In this document: positions 19,501 through 29,200 of the stretch, piece by piece
Position numbering within the stretch: the first letter of the stretch is position 1
Layout: the number at the start of each line of letters is the position of its first letter
Source of the DNA: Caecitellus pseudoparvulus
Lineage: Eukaryota > Bigyra: Bicosoecida
Direction: 5' to 3'
Assembly: GCA_965644315.1 (NCBI GenBank)
Contig: CBFFRQ010000026.1
Coordinates: 1-64,000, forward strand
DNA length: 64,000 nt
The notes under the pieces: model-generated
Told to the model about the DNA's origin: nothing
The model's database searches: none
Seen by the model: only the letters and a program-made list of their open reading frames with translations
Translations under genes and position numbers: made by a program

Positions 19501-20101
19501 TGATGCGGGCTTCCGGTGGGCTTGCTACAATGGCCATGCTGATGTCGTTCACGAGCTGCTGGGTCTCACAGGCCGTCGGACTGTGAACGTGCACGCAAAG
19601 GGTCCCGCTGGAGCTGCGTACGGCTTTCGCTGGGCATGCACCAACGGCCACGTTGCCGTCGTGCGTGAGCTGCTTTCCCTCAAGGGAGAGCGAGCTTTGA
19701 ACGTGCATACAAGAGATTTCGATGGGCCTGAGGCTGGCTTTCGCATGGCGTGCAGGAATGGCCATGCTGATGTGGTGCATGAGTTGCTGGCACTCACGGG
19801 CGATCAGACAGTGGATGTACACGCGAAGGATGCCGATGGACCTGAGGCTGGCTTTCGTATGGCGTGCAAGAATGGACATGCTGATGTGGTGCATGAACTG
19901 CTGACTCTCACAGGGAGCAGGGCGATAAATGTGCACGTGAGAGATGAGTATGGGCCAGAAGCTGGGTTTCGGCTTGCTTGCGCTGGCGGGCACGTGGACG
20001 TTGTGCGCGAGCTACTGGCACTGACAGGCGCACAAAGAGTGCCTGCCAGATTGAGACAACGAGCGCGCAAGTTCCCAAGTTTGGAGGGCATGCTGGATTG
20101 A
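16526..20101 (+). CDS. Ankyrin-repeat protein with a recently expanded array
   Basis: Ankyrin repeats are protein-binding modules. This single-exon gene encodes 1191 residues from ATG 16526; an earlier in-frame ATG at 16346 gives an unconvincing extension. Residues 1 to about 530 are a helical, Ala/Val/Cys-rich region without a recognisable domain. Seventeen 38-residue ankyrin units follow directly to 11 residues before the stop. The consensus is of the type GFRVACAHGHLDVVRELLSL followed by GGDRAVNVHARDAE. In ordinary ankyrins the unit is 33 residues; the extra five lie in the loop and are constant in all units. No kinase, F-box, membrane or signal sequence is seen. The partner is unknown. 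It is convergent with the HSP70 gene. Confidence 0.85.
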   Translation: MGHGETPAAGDAPTAMTLVELESLLRGAGSALLDRAGQLKGQLLSKSVCAALEYLSFRCFCALGSLHQAVSGVGVEEVPGGDAVWGPIVEAWGSVRAGADVEGALADLTRWWQSREAPSVDAGGVAVAPGQSAGDAAVDKALASMKEQAALLRGEAAGDLRSDAAAEHLESAVVAVEELRQLLVCSAAISGHKLTAAAGIDLDAGVSFKSGKEASVYMAESSIVPDMGTNASDVIEWAAAADLGASALARGIAAVKRAEATRKVHGLPRVAQAAHGLALTHNCAGSRPDEPLGVRSDVAVQAQCERGWPLAGMVRNDAWQDVALEVKQRVCLKVLRACAVVEACGVEVGRLSLGSFVVVGVESCSVAALAEAVGGCGVEVLLSACCGAWDGSSGISRAVDVGADVASVLHAVLGTTEAGSASAEQGLASHSEVGEHALSSTLGALAEGGSTCCMAAYALACEACCGSVASLPATDRAVVDYLNRLKATLAAAPADRLPSETMKQACCDGSADIVRLLLGFTHCESEWVPARDRFGVQAGFQHACRNGHAEVVRELLAMLGSRAVDVHEKDEEGPEAALRAACTRGHLDVVRELLSLSGDRAADVHARFRCGPESSFRVACAHGHLDVVRELLSLGGDRAVNVHARDAEGPESGFRVACTHGHLDVVRELLSLGGDRAVNVHARDAEGPESGFRVACAHGHLDVVRELLSLGGDRAVNVHARDAEGPESGFRVACAHGHLDVVRELLSLGGDRAVNVHARDDRSPEAGFTAACANGHLGMVRELLSLSGSRTVDVRAGDGQGSDAGFRWACYNGHAAVVHELLSLTGRRTVNVHARDAEGPESGFRVACAHGHLDVVRELLSLGGDRAVNVHARDAEGPESGFRVACAHGHLDVVRELLSLGGDRAVNVHARDAEGPESGFRVACAHGHLDVVRELLSLGGDRAVNVHARDDRSPEAGFTAACANGHLDVVRELLSLSGSRTVDVRAGDGQGSDAGFRWACYNGHADVVHELLGLTGRRTVNVHAKGPAGAAYGFRWACTNGHVAVVRELLSLKGERALNVHTRDFDGPEAGFRMACRNGHADVVHELLALTGDQTVDVHAKDADGPEAGFRMACKNGHADVVHELLTLTGSRAINVHVRDEYGPEAGFRLACAGGHVDVVRELLALTGAQRVPARLRQRARKFPSLEGMLD
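18128..20065 (+). repeat. Seventeen tandem 114-bp ankyrin coding repeats
   Basis: The period is exactly 114 bp (38 codons) over 17 units with no frame break. Units 4-8 (18470-19039) and 9-13 (19040-19609) form a 570-bp higher-order duplication: the order of unit types is the same and the DNA is nearly identical, for example the stretches starting at 18811 and 19381. Units 1-2 and 14-17 are more diverged. This pattern indicates unequal crossing-over inside the coding sequence. Confidence 0.92.
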
Positions 20102-20411
20102 AGTGCCCTGCAAGAGTTGGGATGTTTGTGCGCAAAGCTTCTGTCGGAATTGCAGCGTCGTACAGGGACAAGTACAGGGTCATCCGGACTCGCTCGCCAT
20201 GAGGCCTTGACGTTGATTGCTGCTCTGGCCTTGACAGTGGCTGCGGGCGTAGAACGCCGACAATCAACCATTGTAAGTGAAGCGTCTGAACTCGAACACA
20301 GTCGTCCGAACCGCCGTGGAGCCAAGGGGCACTTTCTCAGGTGCACCCGACGCCCTTTCCTGCATTGGTGAGGGCAACCAAAGCCGATGCCGCTTGGGAT
20401 GCATTGGCCAC
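20102..20411. other. Convergent intergenic region, nothing seen
   Basis: These 310 bp separate the 3' ends of the ankyrin gene (+) and HSP70 (-). The sequence is AT-richer than the flanking exons. I see no ORF, repeat or RNA structure in it and assume 3' UTRs of both genes. Confidence 0.5.
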
Positions 20412-22710
20412 TCAATCCACCTCATCAAGACGGACACAGTGTGCACCGGCACAAGCACCAGCTGCCGTAGCAGCGCGGCGTTGCGTGCCATCTGCCGCCT
20501 CCCCGGCTCTTCCACGATCAGTCGTCGGAATGAAATCTAACTTACACTTCAGCGCCGCATGCTTGGCTTCGTAGAGCTCCTTTTGACCGGAGTGGTTGGC
20601 ATCCAGCCACGCGGCAGCCTCGGCGACCACTTCGCTGGCAGCCCTCTTCTCCTCCTCTGACAGCAGGCCTGCGGCATGCTCGTCCTTGAGGACGCTCTTG
20701 ACCGAGACAACATAAAGCTCCAAGGCGGTCTTAGCCTCAATGCGGCGCTTTGCACGTGCATCTTTAGCCCTGAGTCTGCCAGCCGTGGACACCAGCGCTT
20801 TCAGCGTGTCCGGGGGTACGCAGTTCACGAAAGGCCTTATGACCGTTCTATGCTCTCGACCACCCCTCTTCTCAACAGCAGACACGTGCAGTATGCCATT
20901 TGTGCTGATGTCGAAGGTGATCTCAATCTGAGGCACGCCTTTTGGCATCGGAGGGATTCCATCAAGCCGAAGCTGTCCAAGAAACAGGTTGTCCTTCACC
21001 ATGGAACTGTCACCTTCAAACACGTTGACTTGCACGCTTGTTTGGTTATCAGAGTATGTGGTGATGGTTTGAGACTTTATGGCTGGCACGGTGGTGTTGC
21101 GGGGGATGATGGTCTCCATGGCACCTCCAGGAAATGAGACACCCAGGGCCATTGGGGTAACCGAGAGATCCAATATTTCATCCAGCTTGCCCCCCTTGTC
21201 AGCATTGGTGAGGATGGCAGCTGTCACAGAGGCACCGAATGCGACAGCCTCATCGGGGTTGACGCTGGTGCAGACGTCTTTGCTGAAGTAGGCTGTGAGC
21301 ATGGACCGGATGCGGGGGATGCGGGTGGAGCCGCCGACCAGCACGACCTCATGCACGTTGGACTTGGAGATCCCGGAGATTCCCAGCACTTCAGTCACAG
21401 GGCCGATTAGTTTGCTGAAGTCGGCGCTGCACAGCTCCTCAAAGAGTTCCCGGGTGATGATGGTGGAGTAGTCCAGTCCATCGAACAGGCTGTCGATCTC
21501 GATGATGGCGTGTTGCGAGGTGGACAGGCTGCGCTTGGCACGCTCGCAAGCAGTGCGCAGGCGAGACCTGGCCCTGGCTGAAGTGCTTGGGTCTCTGGCA
21601 GGATGCTTGCGCTTGAAGTCGGTGATGCAGTAGTCAATCAGGCGGTTGTCAAAGTCGACACCGCCCAGGTGAGTGTCCCCCGCGGTGGCCTTGACATCAA
21701 AGATGCCGTCCTCCATGGTCAGCAGGGACACACTCAAGTTGCCGCCACCCATGTCGAAGACGAGCACGTTCTTCTCGCCGTCGGTCATGTCCAGGCCATA
21801 CGTGATGGCGGCAGCCAGGGGCTCGTCGACGATGCGCAAGATGTACAGGCCGGAGATAACAGCGGAGTCCCTGATTGCCTGTCGCTGGCTCATATTGAAT
21901 CTAGCAGGCACTGCTATGACAGCGTTAGTCACCTTCATGTCCAGGTAAGCCTCTGCCACCTCCTTCATCTTGTCAAGGACCATGGCACAGATCTCCTCTG
22001 CATGGAAACGCTTGGTCTCACCGTTGTACGCCACCTGGACAAGCGGCTTGTCGCCTGGGCCCTCGACAAGACTGAAAGGCCAGTACTTGGCATCAGCCTG
22101 AACATCAGGGTCGGAGAACTTCCGGCCGATGAGGCGCTTTGCGTTGAACACTGTGTTGGTGGGGTTTATGGCCATGTGGTGCCTGGCAGCGTCGCCGAAC
22201 TGGCGCCCGCAGTCGGTGAAGGCCACATAGGAAGGTGTAGTGCGACATCCATGTCTGTGAGGAGGCGAGAGGACGGTGGAAGGTGATGCCGCCATGAGCC
22301 TGAAACTGGACCTTGGCCAGCGGCTGGGCTTCCGCCGCTGAGGTTGACCCAAGCCGAATGCTGTCCGTGCCCTGCATCCACGCACTCGTTGGCGATGATG
22401 TGCACAGTGTCTTGCTGCCACACACCAACACAAGAGGAAGAGGTGCCTGTGGGCGCGAAAGCATCGCAGGGTGCGGCGTAACTTCCCAGCAGCACTTGCG
22501 AGTGGGATCAAGGGAGCCACCACGCCAAAGTAATGCCGCACGCTGAACGAACCAAAGTCGATGCCGATGGCAGCTCCCCACTCCTGTGTATGAAAGGAGT
22601 GCAAATTGGAATCGATGAGCAGGTCTGTCACCGCGTTGGCGGGCTGCAAGCTGGTCGGGGCCGCAACGGCAAGTGCTGGTGTTACGCACCTCACGCGCAG
22701 CTGCAGCCAT
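20412..22710 (-). CDS. HSP70: Cytosolic-type HSP70 chaperone with altered ATPase motif
   Basis: HSP70s fold clients by ATP-driven binding cycles. Exons in transcript order are 22690-22710, 22553-22583, 22386-22446 and 20412-22254 (introns 106, 106 and 131 nt; donors GTGCGT, GTTCGT, GTGCGT; all CAG), giving 651 residues, a normal length. Splicing creates AAIGIDFGTSSSCVGVW and IIANEHGCRTTPSYVAF, each split between frames in the raw DNA. The Lys of AKRLIGR (residue 77), Glu in IVDEPLAAAITYG and Asp of FDMGGG are present. However, the phosphate-2 motif, normally DLGGGTFDVS, reads DMGGGNLSVS (205-214), and GGEDFDNR reads GGVDFDNR. The substrate-binding domain is intact (TTYSDNQTSVQVNVFEGD). The C-terminus ends DEVD, close to the cytosolic EEVD tail that binds TPR co-chaperones; the GGMP-rich linker is missing. 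It is probably expressed and chaperone-like with altered ATP hydrolysis. Confidence 0.88.
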
Positions 22711-23299
22711 GGAGCTGGCCTTGTCTAGCTGCTCTGTCTCTCCTGCGAAGAAGGTAAGACGTGGCTTCTGTGGCGAGGACAGTAACTTCTTAACTTGCCC
22801 TTGCCATTTGGTGAGTGCCTTGTGCACAAGAGTTTTGATTTGCTTCGCGAGGTGCGATTGCAAGAAGCCAGTTCATATGCATATAAGGGACCAAACCTCG
22901 CCCACCAACACCCACAAGACGCCTCCACACCCGTGCTCAACTTTCACGCAGAAGTGCATGCATCTTGCCAGGCAAGCTGAATGGGCGCTTTTGTCGTCGG
23001 GCTTTGCCGGAGCGAGGAATTCATTGCAAGTGCTGGTCACAGATGAGCGTGAAAAAGAGCCTGGCTCTGCATCGTCTCCTATCATGTCCCCCTTTGCGCC
23101 ACTTTCTCAGACACAACACGCCTTCACGCTCTTGCGAATACTTGCTGTGCCTCATCCCGTCACGGTACACAGCGGCAGCCTTGCAGCGCTACGCACTTCA
23201 ACAGACATAGCACTCTGAGCATGGAAAGGAGAAGAATCGCGCGTGCATTTCAGGTGCTGCGCCACCGAAGGCTCCAACCACCACTCTGGCAGTGCGCGC
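22711..23299. other. Intergenic region upstream of HSP70
   Basis: These 589 bp lie between the HSP70 start and the 3' end of the dynein gene, both on the minus strand. A TATATG element on the minus strand at about 22880-22886 is roughly 170 bp upstream of the HSP70 ATG and could be its TATA box. GAA and TTC triplets occur nearby, but I could not find a clean nGAAnnTTCn array. No gene is supported. Confidence 0.4.
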
Positions 23300-26200
23300 T
23301 CACGAATCCAAGGACAGGAGCAACGCAGTGCCTCGCAGCGTCCAGAAGTCTGGACCCTTTGGCCCCGCGTCCAGCGTAACGAGGCGCATAAATGACGGGC
23401 GCTCCCGCGTGCCGGTGCGGATGGGGTAGTAGTACAGGGGGCAGGCGTACTGGTTGGCTTTGCGCTTGCGTTTCCCGCCGGAGGCGGCCCGGTTCACAGG
23501 CTTGAAGTGCACGATGGGCATGGGCGCGAAGAGGTCCATGGGCTGCGGCTCCGCGAGCGCCCCGACGTCGTCGTCCCACTGGGCGCCTTCCAGGAACAGG
23601 CCGCGCACGAAGGCGCCGTCGTCGGGGTGGCGCTGGATGCTCTCGGCTCTGTCCCCAAAGATGGGGAACTCGAAGTCCAGGTTGTTCACCTCGTCACCCG
23701 CCTTACGCGCGGCAGTTTGCAGGAGGGCGGTGAAGAAGGAGGTGGGGTAGGTGAAGCCGGAAAGCCAGAAGACGCGGGGCAGCTCGCGGGTGCCCCACGC
23801 GGCCATTTGTTCGCAGCGCGAGATGAGGTCGCGCACCCAGGCGCCGAGGGGCTTGAGGCTTGGGTAGCAGAAGCCCCAGGCCTTGGGCACTGCGCCGGCG
23901 AGGATGGCGTCGAAGACTTCCTCCAGCTCTGGCGTGATGACGACGCGCCCAGCAATGCCGTCTTGCAGGTCGGCCAGGGTGCTGCGCACGCGGTGCAGGA
24001 GGCCCTGGTACCGCGCCAGTTCCTGCAGGAGGACGGTCTTGAGGGGGGCGGGGTCTGAGCGGCCTTCGAGGCCCCGTGCCAGCTCCCGCAGGTCAAAGGG
24101 CGGGGGCAGGGAGGCGGCCATGTCCTCTGCCACTGCCAGCACTTGCACCTCAGGGGGGGTGGTGTCCTTGGACACCTCGCGGGGCTGCAGGGACAGGACA
24201 GTGGACAGGAGGGCCTGCGTGTCCTGGATGGCGCTGGTGATGTCTGCGTTGGGGTGCTGTCCGAAGACCTCTGGCGGGTCGGCGCCGCCCCAGGTGTCGA
24301 TGTGGGCGATGTAGGCGGCGAGGTCCCCTGCGTCAGGCAGAAAGTACTCTGACGTGGCGCGGCCGGGCGTGGGGGACAGCGGGTAGTGCGGGCGGGAGAG
24401 CACCTCCGGGTTGAAGAACTTGTTGATGTACACGTTGCAGAGGCGGCGGTCCATGTCGTCGGTGATGCGCCCGCCGTAGTTGGCCTCCGCGATGAGGTAG
24501 CGCAGGGCGTCCCAGGGGGTGGCGTCGGGGTACCGCTCCAGGTACCGCACGAGGATGTCGTTGCAGATGGCGTAGTCGGAGTTGTTGAAGTCGTAGGGGA
24601 TGTTCCAGCCCAGGGACTTGAACTTGCGGCGTTCCAGGAGGATGGCGTGGAACCACGTGAGCATGAAGAGCAGGTTCTTGTAGCGGTCCCCCGGCGTGCG
24701 GCGAGCGGCCGCCTCGAACTCCTCCTCGTTCAGCGTGTTGTACATGCGCTTCATGTTGGCGGCCAGGCCGCGCGGCGGCTGCAGGGTGATCTTGGTGCTG
24801 CGCTGCAAGATGGAGATGGGGAACTTGGGGTGGGGCGCCGAGGACAGCCAGAGGCGGAAGCCGTCCGCAGGGCTGCCCTCCCCCACCGCCGTGCAGTACT
24901 CCTCAATGATCTTCTCCAGGCGGGGCATCCAGGAGATGGACAGGTGGCAGTTCTGCAGCAGCACCCAGCTGCCGGTGGCCAGCCCTTGGCGGATGAGGGC
25001 TTCCGCCACAACGTCCTGCCCCTGCCCCAGGGAGCAGGATGCCAGGTCGCCCGACACGAGACCCTCAGCAGACAGGCGTTCGTGCAGGGACACCACCTGG
25101 GAGGTGGGGTCTGTCCCCGGCGACAGGACGAACACCAGGGGCATGTACTCGGAGGCGTCCCGCTCCACGTCAGCCAGCTTCAGCGGCGGCGGGCGCGTGA
25201 ACTCGGGGCCCAGGTTGGTGCTGATGTAGTCGTTGACGGCGAGCAGGACGCGGTCAGGGCGCAGGGCGCGCACGAGGATGAGGCGCTGCAGCTCGCTGAG
25301 CTTGCTGTCCCAGTCGCGGGGCAGGGGCGCTGACTCGGGGGCGGGGTCCGCCCACCACTCCCGCCAGCTGCGGTCGTCCTGTTCAAAGTCCGAGACGATG
25401 CCTGAGAAGGCGTCCACGGTGGTGTCCAGGACGTTGATGCTGTCCCAGGCGGCGGGGTTCTTGAGCCAGGCGGCGGGGTTGGGCCGCTGCCCCGCCCGGT
25501 CCAGCACGACGCCGCCCTTCAGGAAGAGGTCCCACTCCGCCTTGGGCACCTTGCCGGCGGCCTGCAGCTTGCGCACGCAGATTTGCAGGCTGAGCAGGGT
25601 CTTGTGCTCCTCGAACAGGCCCAGGCAGGCCCACTTGTACACGGCCAGGGTGTGGTGGGCGTTGATGAGGTCGATGCGGCGGGCCAGCTCCGCCTCGGGG
25701 GCCAGGGGCTTGCTGGCGGCGGACAGCTTCTCCTTCTCGCAGCGGTCCTGCACCTCCTTGATGGAGGACTGGAAGAGGGTGGAGTAGGCGGCCAGGGAGA
25801 ACTGGTACATGGGGTCCACGGCGCCCAAGTCGTTGAGGACGAAGTACAGCAGGGCGGCGCGCTGGGAGACGGGGCGGAAGGCCTGGCGCGCCTGCTCGAT
25901 GCGCACGTCCTTCTCCTCGCTGATGGCCAGCTGGGCCGTGACGTCGGCGGAGGTGGTCTGGCTGGCCTGCAGCGTCTCCATGATGGCGTCGTTCTCGATG
26001 AGGCTGCCCGTCACCGTCTGCAGCTCGCTGAGGATCTTGTCCTCCAGCTCCACCAGCAGGGACTTGCCTGCCGCGACGGCCTTGACCAGGGCGTCCTTCT
26101 CCGTCTCCAGCTCTGGCTGCTCCAGCTGCACGACGAGGGACAGCATCTGGGCGTCCAGGCCCGCCTCCTTCACGGCGAAGTTAACGATGGCCACCTTGGT

Positions 26201-29200
26201 GCTGACCTCCGGCGTGTAGTGCGGGTTGGCCATCTTGGTGGTGAGGTAGAAGCGGAAGTCGTCCGAGTAGTCCAGCTCCTTGTCCCCCACCTTGATGGTC
26301 TTGCGCACGCCCCGGGTGATGATGGACTTCGCCAGCACCGGCTCCAGGGCGGGGTCCAGGTCCACCTCCACGTCCTGCAGCAGGTACGGCGTGCCGTACA
26401 CGATGCTCTTTTCCAGCAGCTGCAGGAAGTTCTTGCTCTTCAGGTCCGTCACCTTCAGGCCGCGGTCGCCCTCCATGTTCTTGATCCACTTGTTGGCCTG
26501 GCCCTGGGGGTCCACCATGAGCGGCCACCGGCGCCCCCGCGTGACGATGACGCCGTTCTCTGTGGAAAAGGTGTCGGCCGGCAGGCCCTGGATCTTCCAC
26601 GCCTGCACGTCCGTGGGGCGCGCCAGGAAGGTGGAGAAGTCGAAGTGGGGGGAGCCGGGGATGGAGTTCTCCACCACCGCCGCCGCCCACCCCGCCACCA
26701 TGCGCTCACGGTACACCGTGTCGAAGGGCCCCGCGTACGAGGTGAAGGCGGCCGCCAGCAAGACGTCCCCCGGCAGGGAGGACATGTTGCCCTCGAAGCC
26801 AGCGATGGCGGCCTCCCACCGCTCCTTCTCGCCCGCCAGGCCGTCCACGAGGGCCGTGGCGCGGTCCAGACTGGCGGTCAGCCGCGCCTCCTTCTCCTTC
26901 AGGGAGTTGCGCTTGCTCTCCGCCTCCTCGTGCTGCGTATTGAGGGCGGCGAGGGCGTCGGTGACGGCCTTCAGCGTGGCCTCCGCCTCTGCCAGCATGG
27001 CCTCCTTCTTGCGCAGGGTGGCCATGGCGTCGGCGGCGGCGCGGCGCTTGGGCTCTACCTCTGCGAAGGTGTCGGCGAAGGTGTCGATGGCGATGACCCA
27101 GGTGCACAGGGCGGCAGCCGCGCGGGACTGGCCCTGCACGACCTCTGGCACGAAGGAGGGGTCGGCGATGAACACCTTGACCTTCTTGTGGATCTTGGCC
27201 TTCAGGTGCTCCTTGTCGAAGGTCTTGATCTGGGACAGGAAGTCCGCCTCGGACAGCTTCTTCTTGGCGTGGGCCCAGTCCGTGGGCAGCCCGAACAGCG
27301 TCTGCACCGCGGCCATCACGCGCTCCACCATGAGGGGGGGGTTGGTGTACCGCTTCACCTCCGCGACGTCGCCGCCCGACAGCTCGTCCACCTTGCGCAT
27401 GGCCAGTTCCAGCTTGGGCATGGCCTCGTTCAGGTCCGCCTCCGCCTCCTCTGCGATGGAGGTGGCGATGGTGGCTTCGTGGGAGATGCGCTCCCGCTCC
27501 GCCTCCACCTCGGCCGCCTTGTCGTCTGCCACGCGCTTGTCCTGCACGATGCGCAGCAGCAGCTTGTCGCAGTCGGCAGACGCCTCCGCCACGGCGTCCT
27601 TCGTCACGTTCAGCTCCACAGACTTCTCCGCCACTTCCTCCCGCGCCGCGTCCAGCTTGGCCAGGCCTGACGCCAGCTTGTCCCGCTGTGCGCCCAGCGC
27701 GGCACGCTTCTCAGCCAGCAGCTCCCGGTACCCCTTCACCAGCTCCAGGTAGTTCGTGGGCGTGACGTAGTTGTACCGCTTCAGCTCCAGTTCCATGCGC
27801 GCAGATGCCGTTACGACGCTGCTGTGCACTGTGGCGAAGGTCTGTGCCACGGCGCTGCGCATGGACGCCTCGGCAGCACCCGCTTTGTCCCCTGCGCCCG
27901 AAGCGGCGGCGGCGGCGTCTGCGCTGCCCTCTGCCTTGGTCAGGCTGACGTTCTCCAGGAAGCGCTCGGCGACTTCTGTGAGGGCGGCCTCTGGCCACTT
28001 GTGGAACCAGTCCATGGTGGTGCTGGAGACCAGGGAGGGGTATTGCCGCGTGCGGTCCCGGAAGCCGTCGCCGACGGGGGACATGGCCAGCACCACGTGC
28101 AGGTTGGCCCGGACCCGGGCGATGAACCACCGCCACAGCTGGTCGGGGACATCCTCCACCTCCTCCCGGTCGGGGGCGTCTTTCAACGCCTCCCGGATGC
28201 TGTCCAGGAGGGCCCCCATCTCGTCCGCCAGGTACAGGTTGGGCACCTCCCCTGACGAGAGGATGTTGTTGATGTCCTCCAGGAAGCTCTCCTCCTTCAG
28301 CTGGGTGTCGGAGAACAGGAACACGGTGGGCTTGTTTTCCAGGCCCGCCTTGGCGTACAGCGCCTTGAGGTCCTCCCGGAAGTTCGCCATGCCGTACTGC
28401 TTCGTGATCTCGATGCTGAAGACGGCCATCTCCCCGGCGGCGTAGGCAGCCAAGCGCGTGAGGCTCTGGCGGCCGCTGCCCCCCACGCCGATGAGCAGGG
28501 CGTTGCCACGGGGCGTCGTCACGATGCGGTGGATGCGCAGGACGTGCCGGAGGGCGTCCCGGAACAGCACCAGCTCCATGGGCAGGCGCCGGGCGTCTTC
28601 GTTGTACTCCCACAGCGCCTCCTCCAGGTGCCGCCGCACGGCGTCCACATCCGTCACCTCCGTGTACACCTCGCCCTCCGTCAGGACGTCCGTGACGATG
28701 GGCCCCGCAGCGGGGTCCTCACACACCTCCATGAGCTGCTCGTAGTACACGCCGAACACCTTGCTGAGCTGGGCGTCCAGGGTGGCGCGGAAGCGCTCCT
28801 GGTCGGCCGTGTTCGTGAAGCGGTCTGCGAACACGCGCAGGCACTCGTGCACCCACACCCGCTGCATCTTGTCGGCGGCGTCGGTCTTGGCGGGGTCCGC
28901 CCGGATGACGCCCTGCACGACCTTGCTCACGTCCCGCATGTTGAAGAGGTAGTGCGCCTTGGTGGGCGTGGGCAGGAAGGCGCCGAGCACGGAGTGGTAC
29001 ACCGCCACCGTCGCCGCGACGAGGTTGCCCCCCATGCTGCGCACTTCATCCTCGAAGTCTGCCAGGCCAGGCGTGATGAGGGCGTCGAAGATGCCCCGCA
29101 TGCCCTTCTCCGACGGCGGCGTGAAGTGCAGCATGTGGAAGCGGGACTGGAAGCGGTCCGAGATGGGCATGCGGCCGCCGCCGGGTGGGCCCATGGCCGC

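Noticed and set aside
18128-19609. Direct repeats that could look like a CRISPR or satellite array
   Set aside because: The 114-bp units are contiguous, in frame and encode ankyrin repeats; there are no spacers.
18539-19993. A 484-codon minus-strand frame over the ankyrin array
   Set aside because: It repeats only because the sense repeats do; the period is a multiple of three, so the antisense frame stays open automatically.
22254-22583. HSP70 as a frameshifted pseudogene
   Set aside because: The apparent breaks are two introns with GT and CAG ends that restore both N-terminal motifs exactly.
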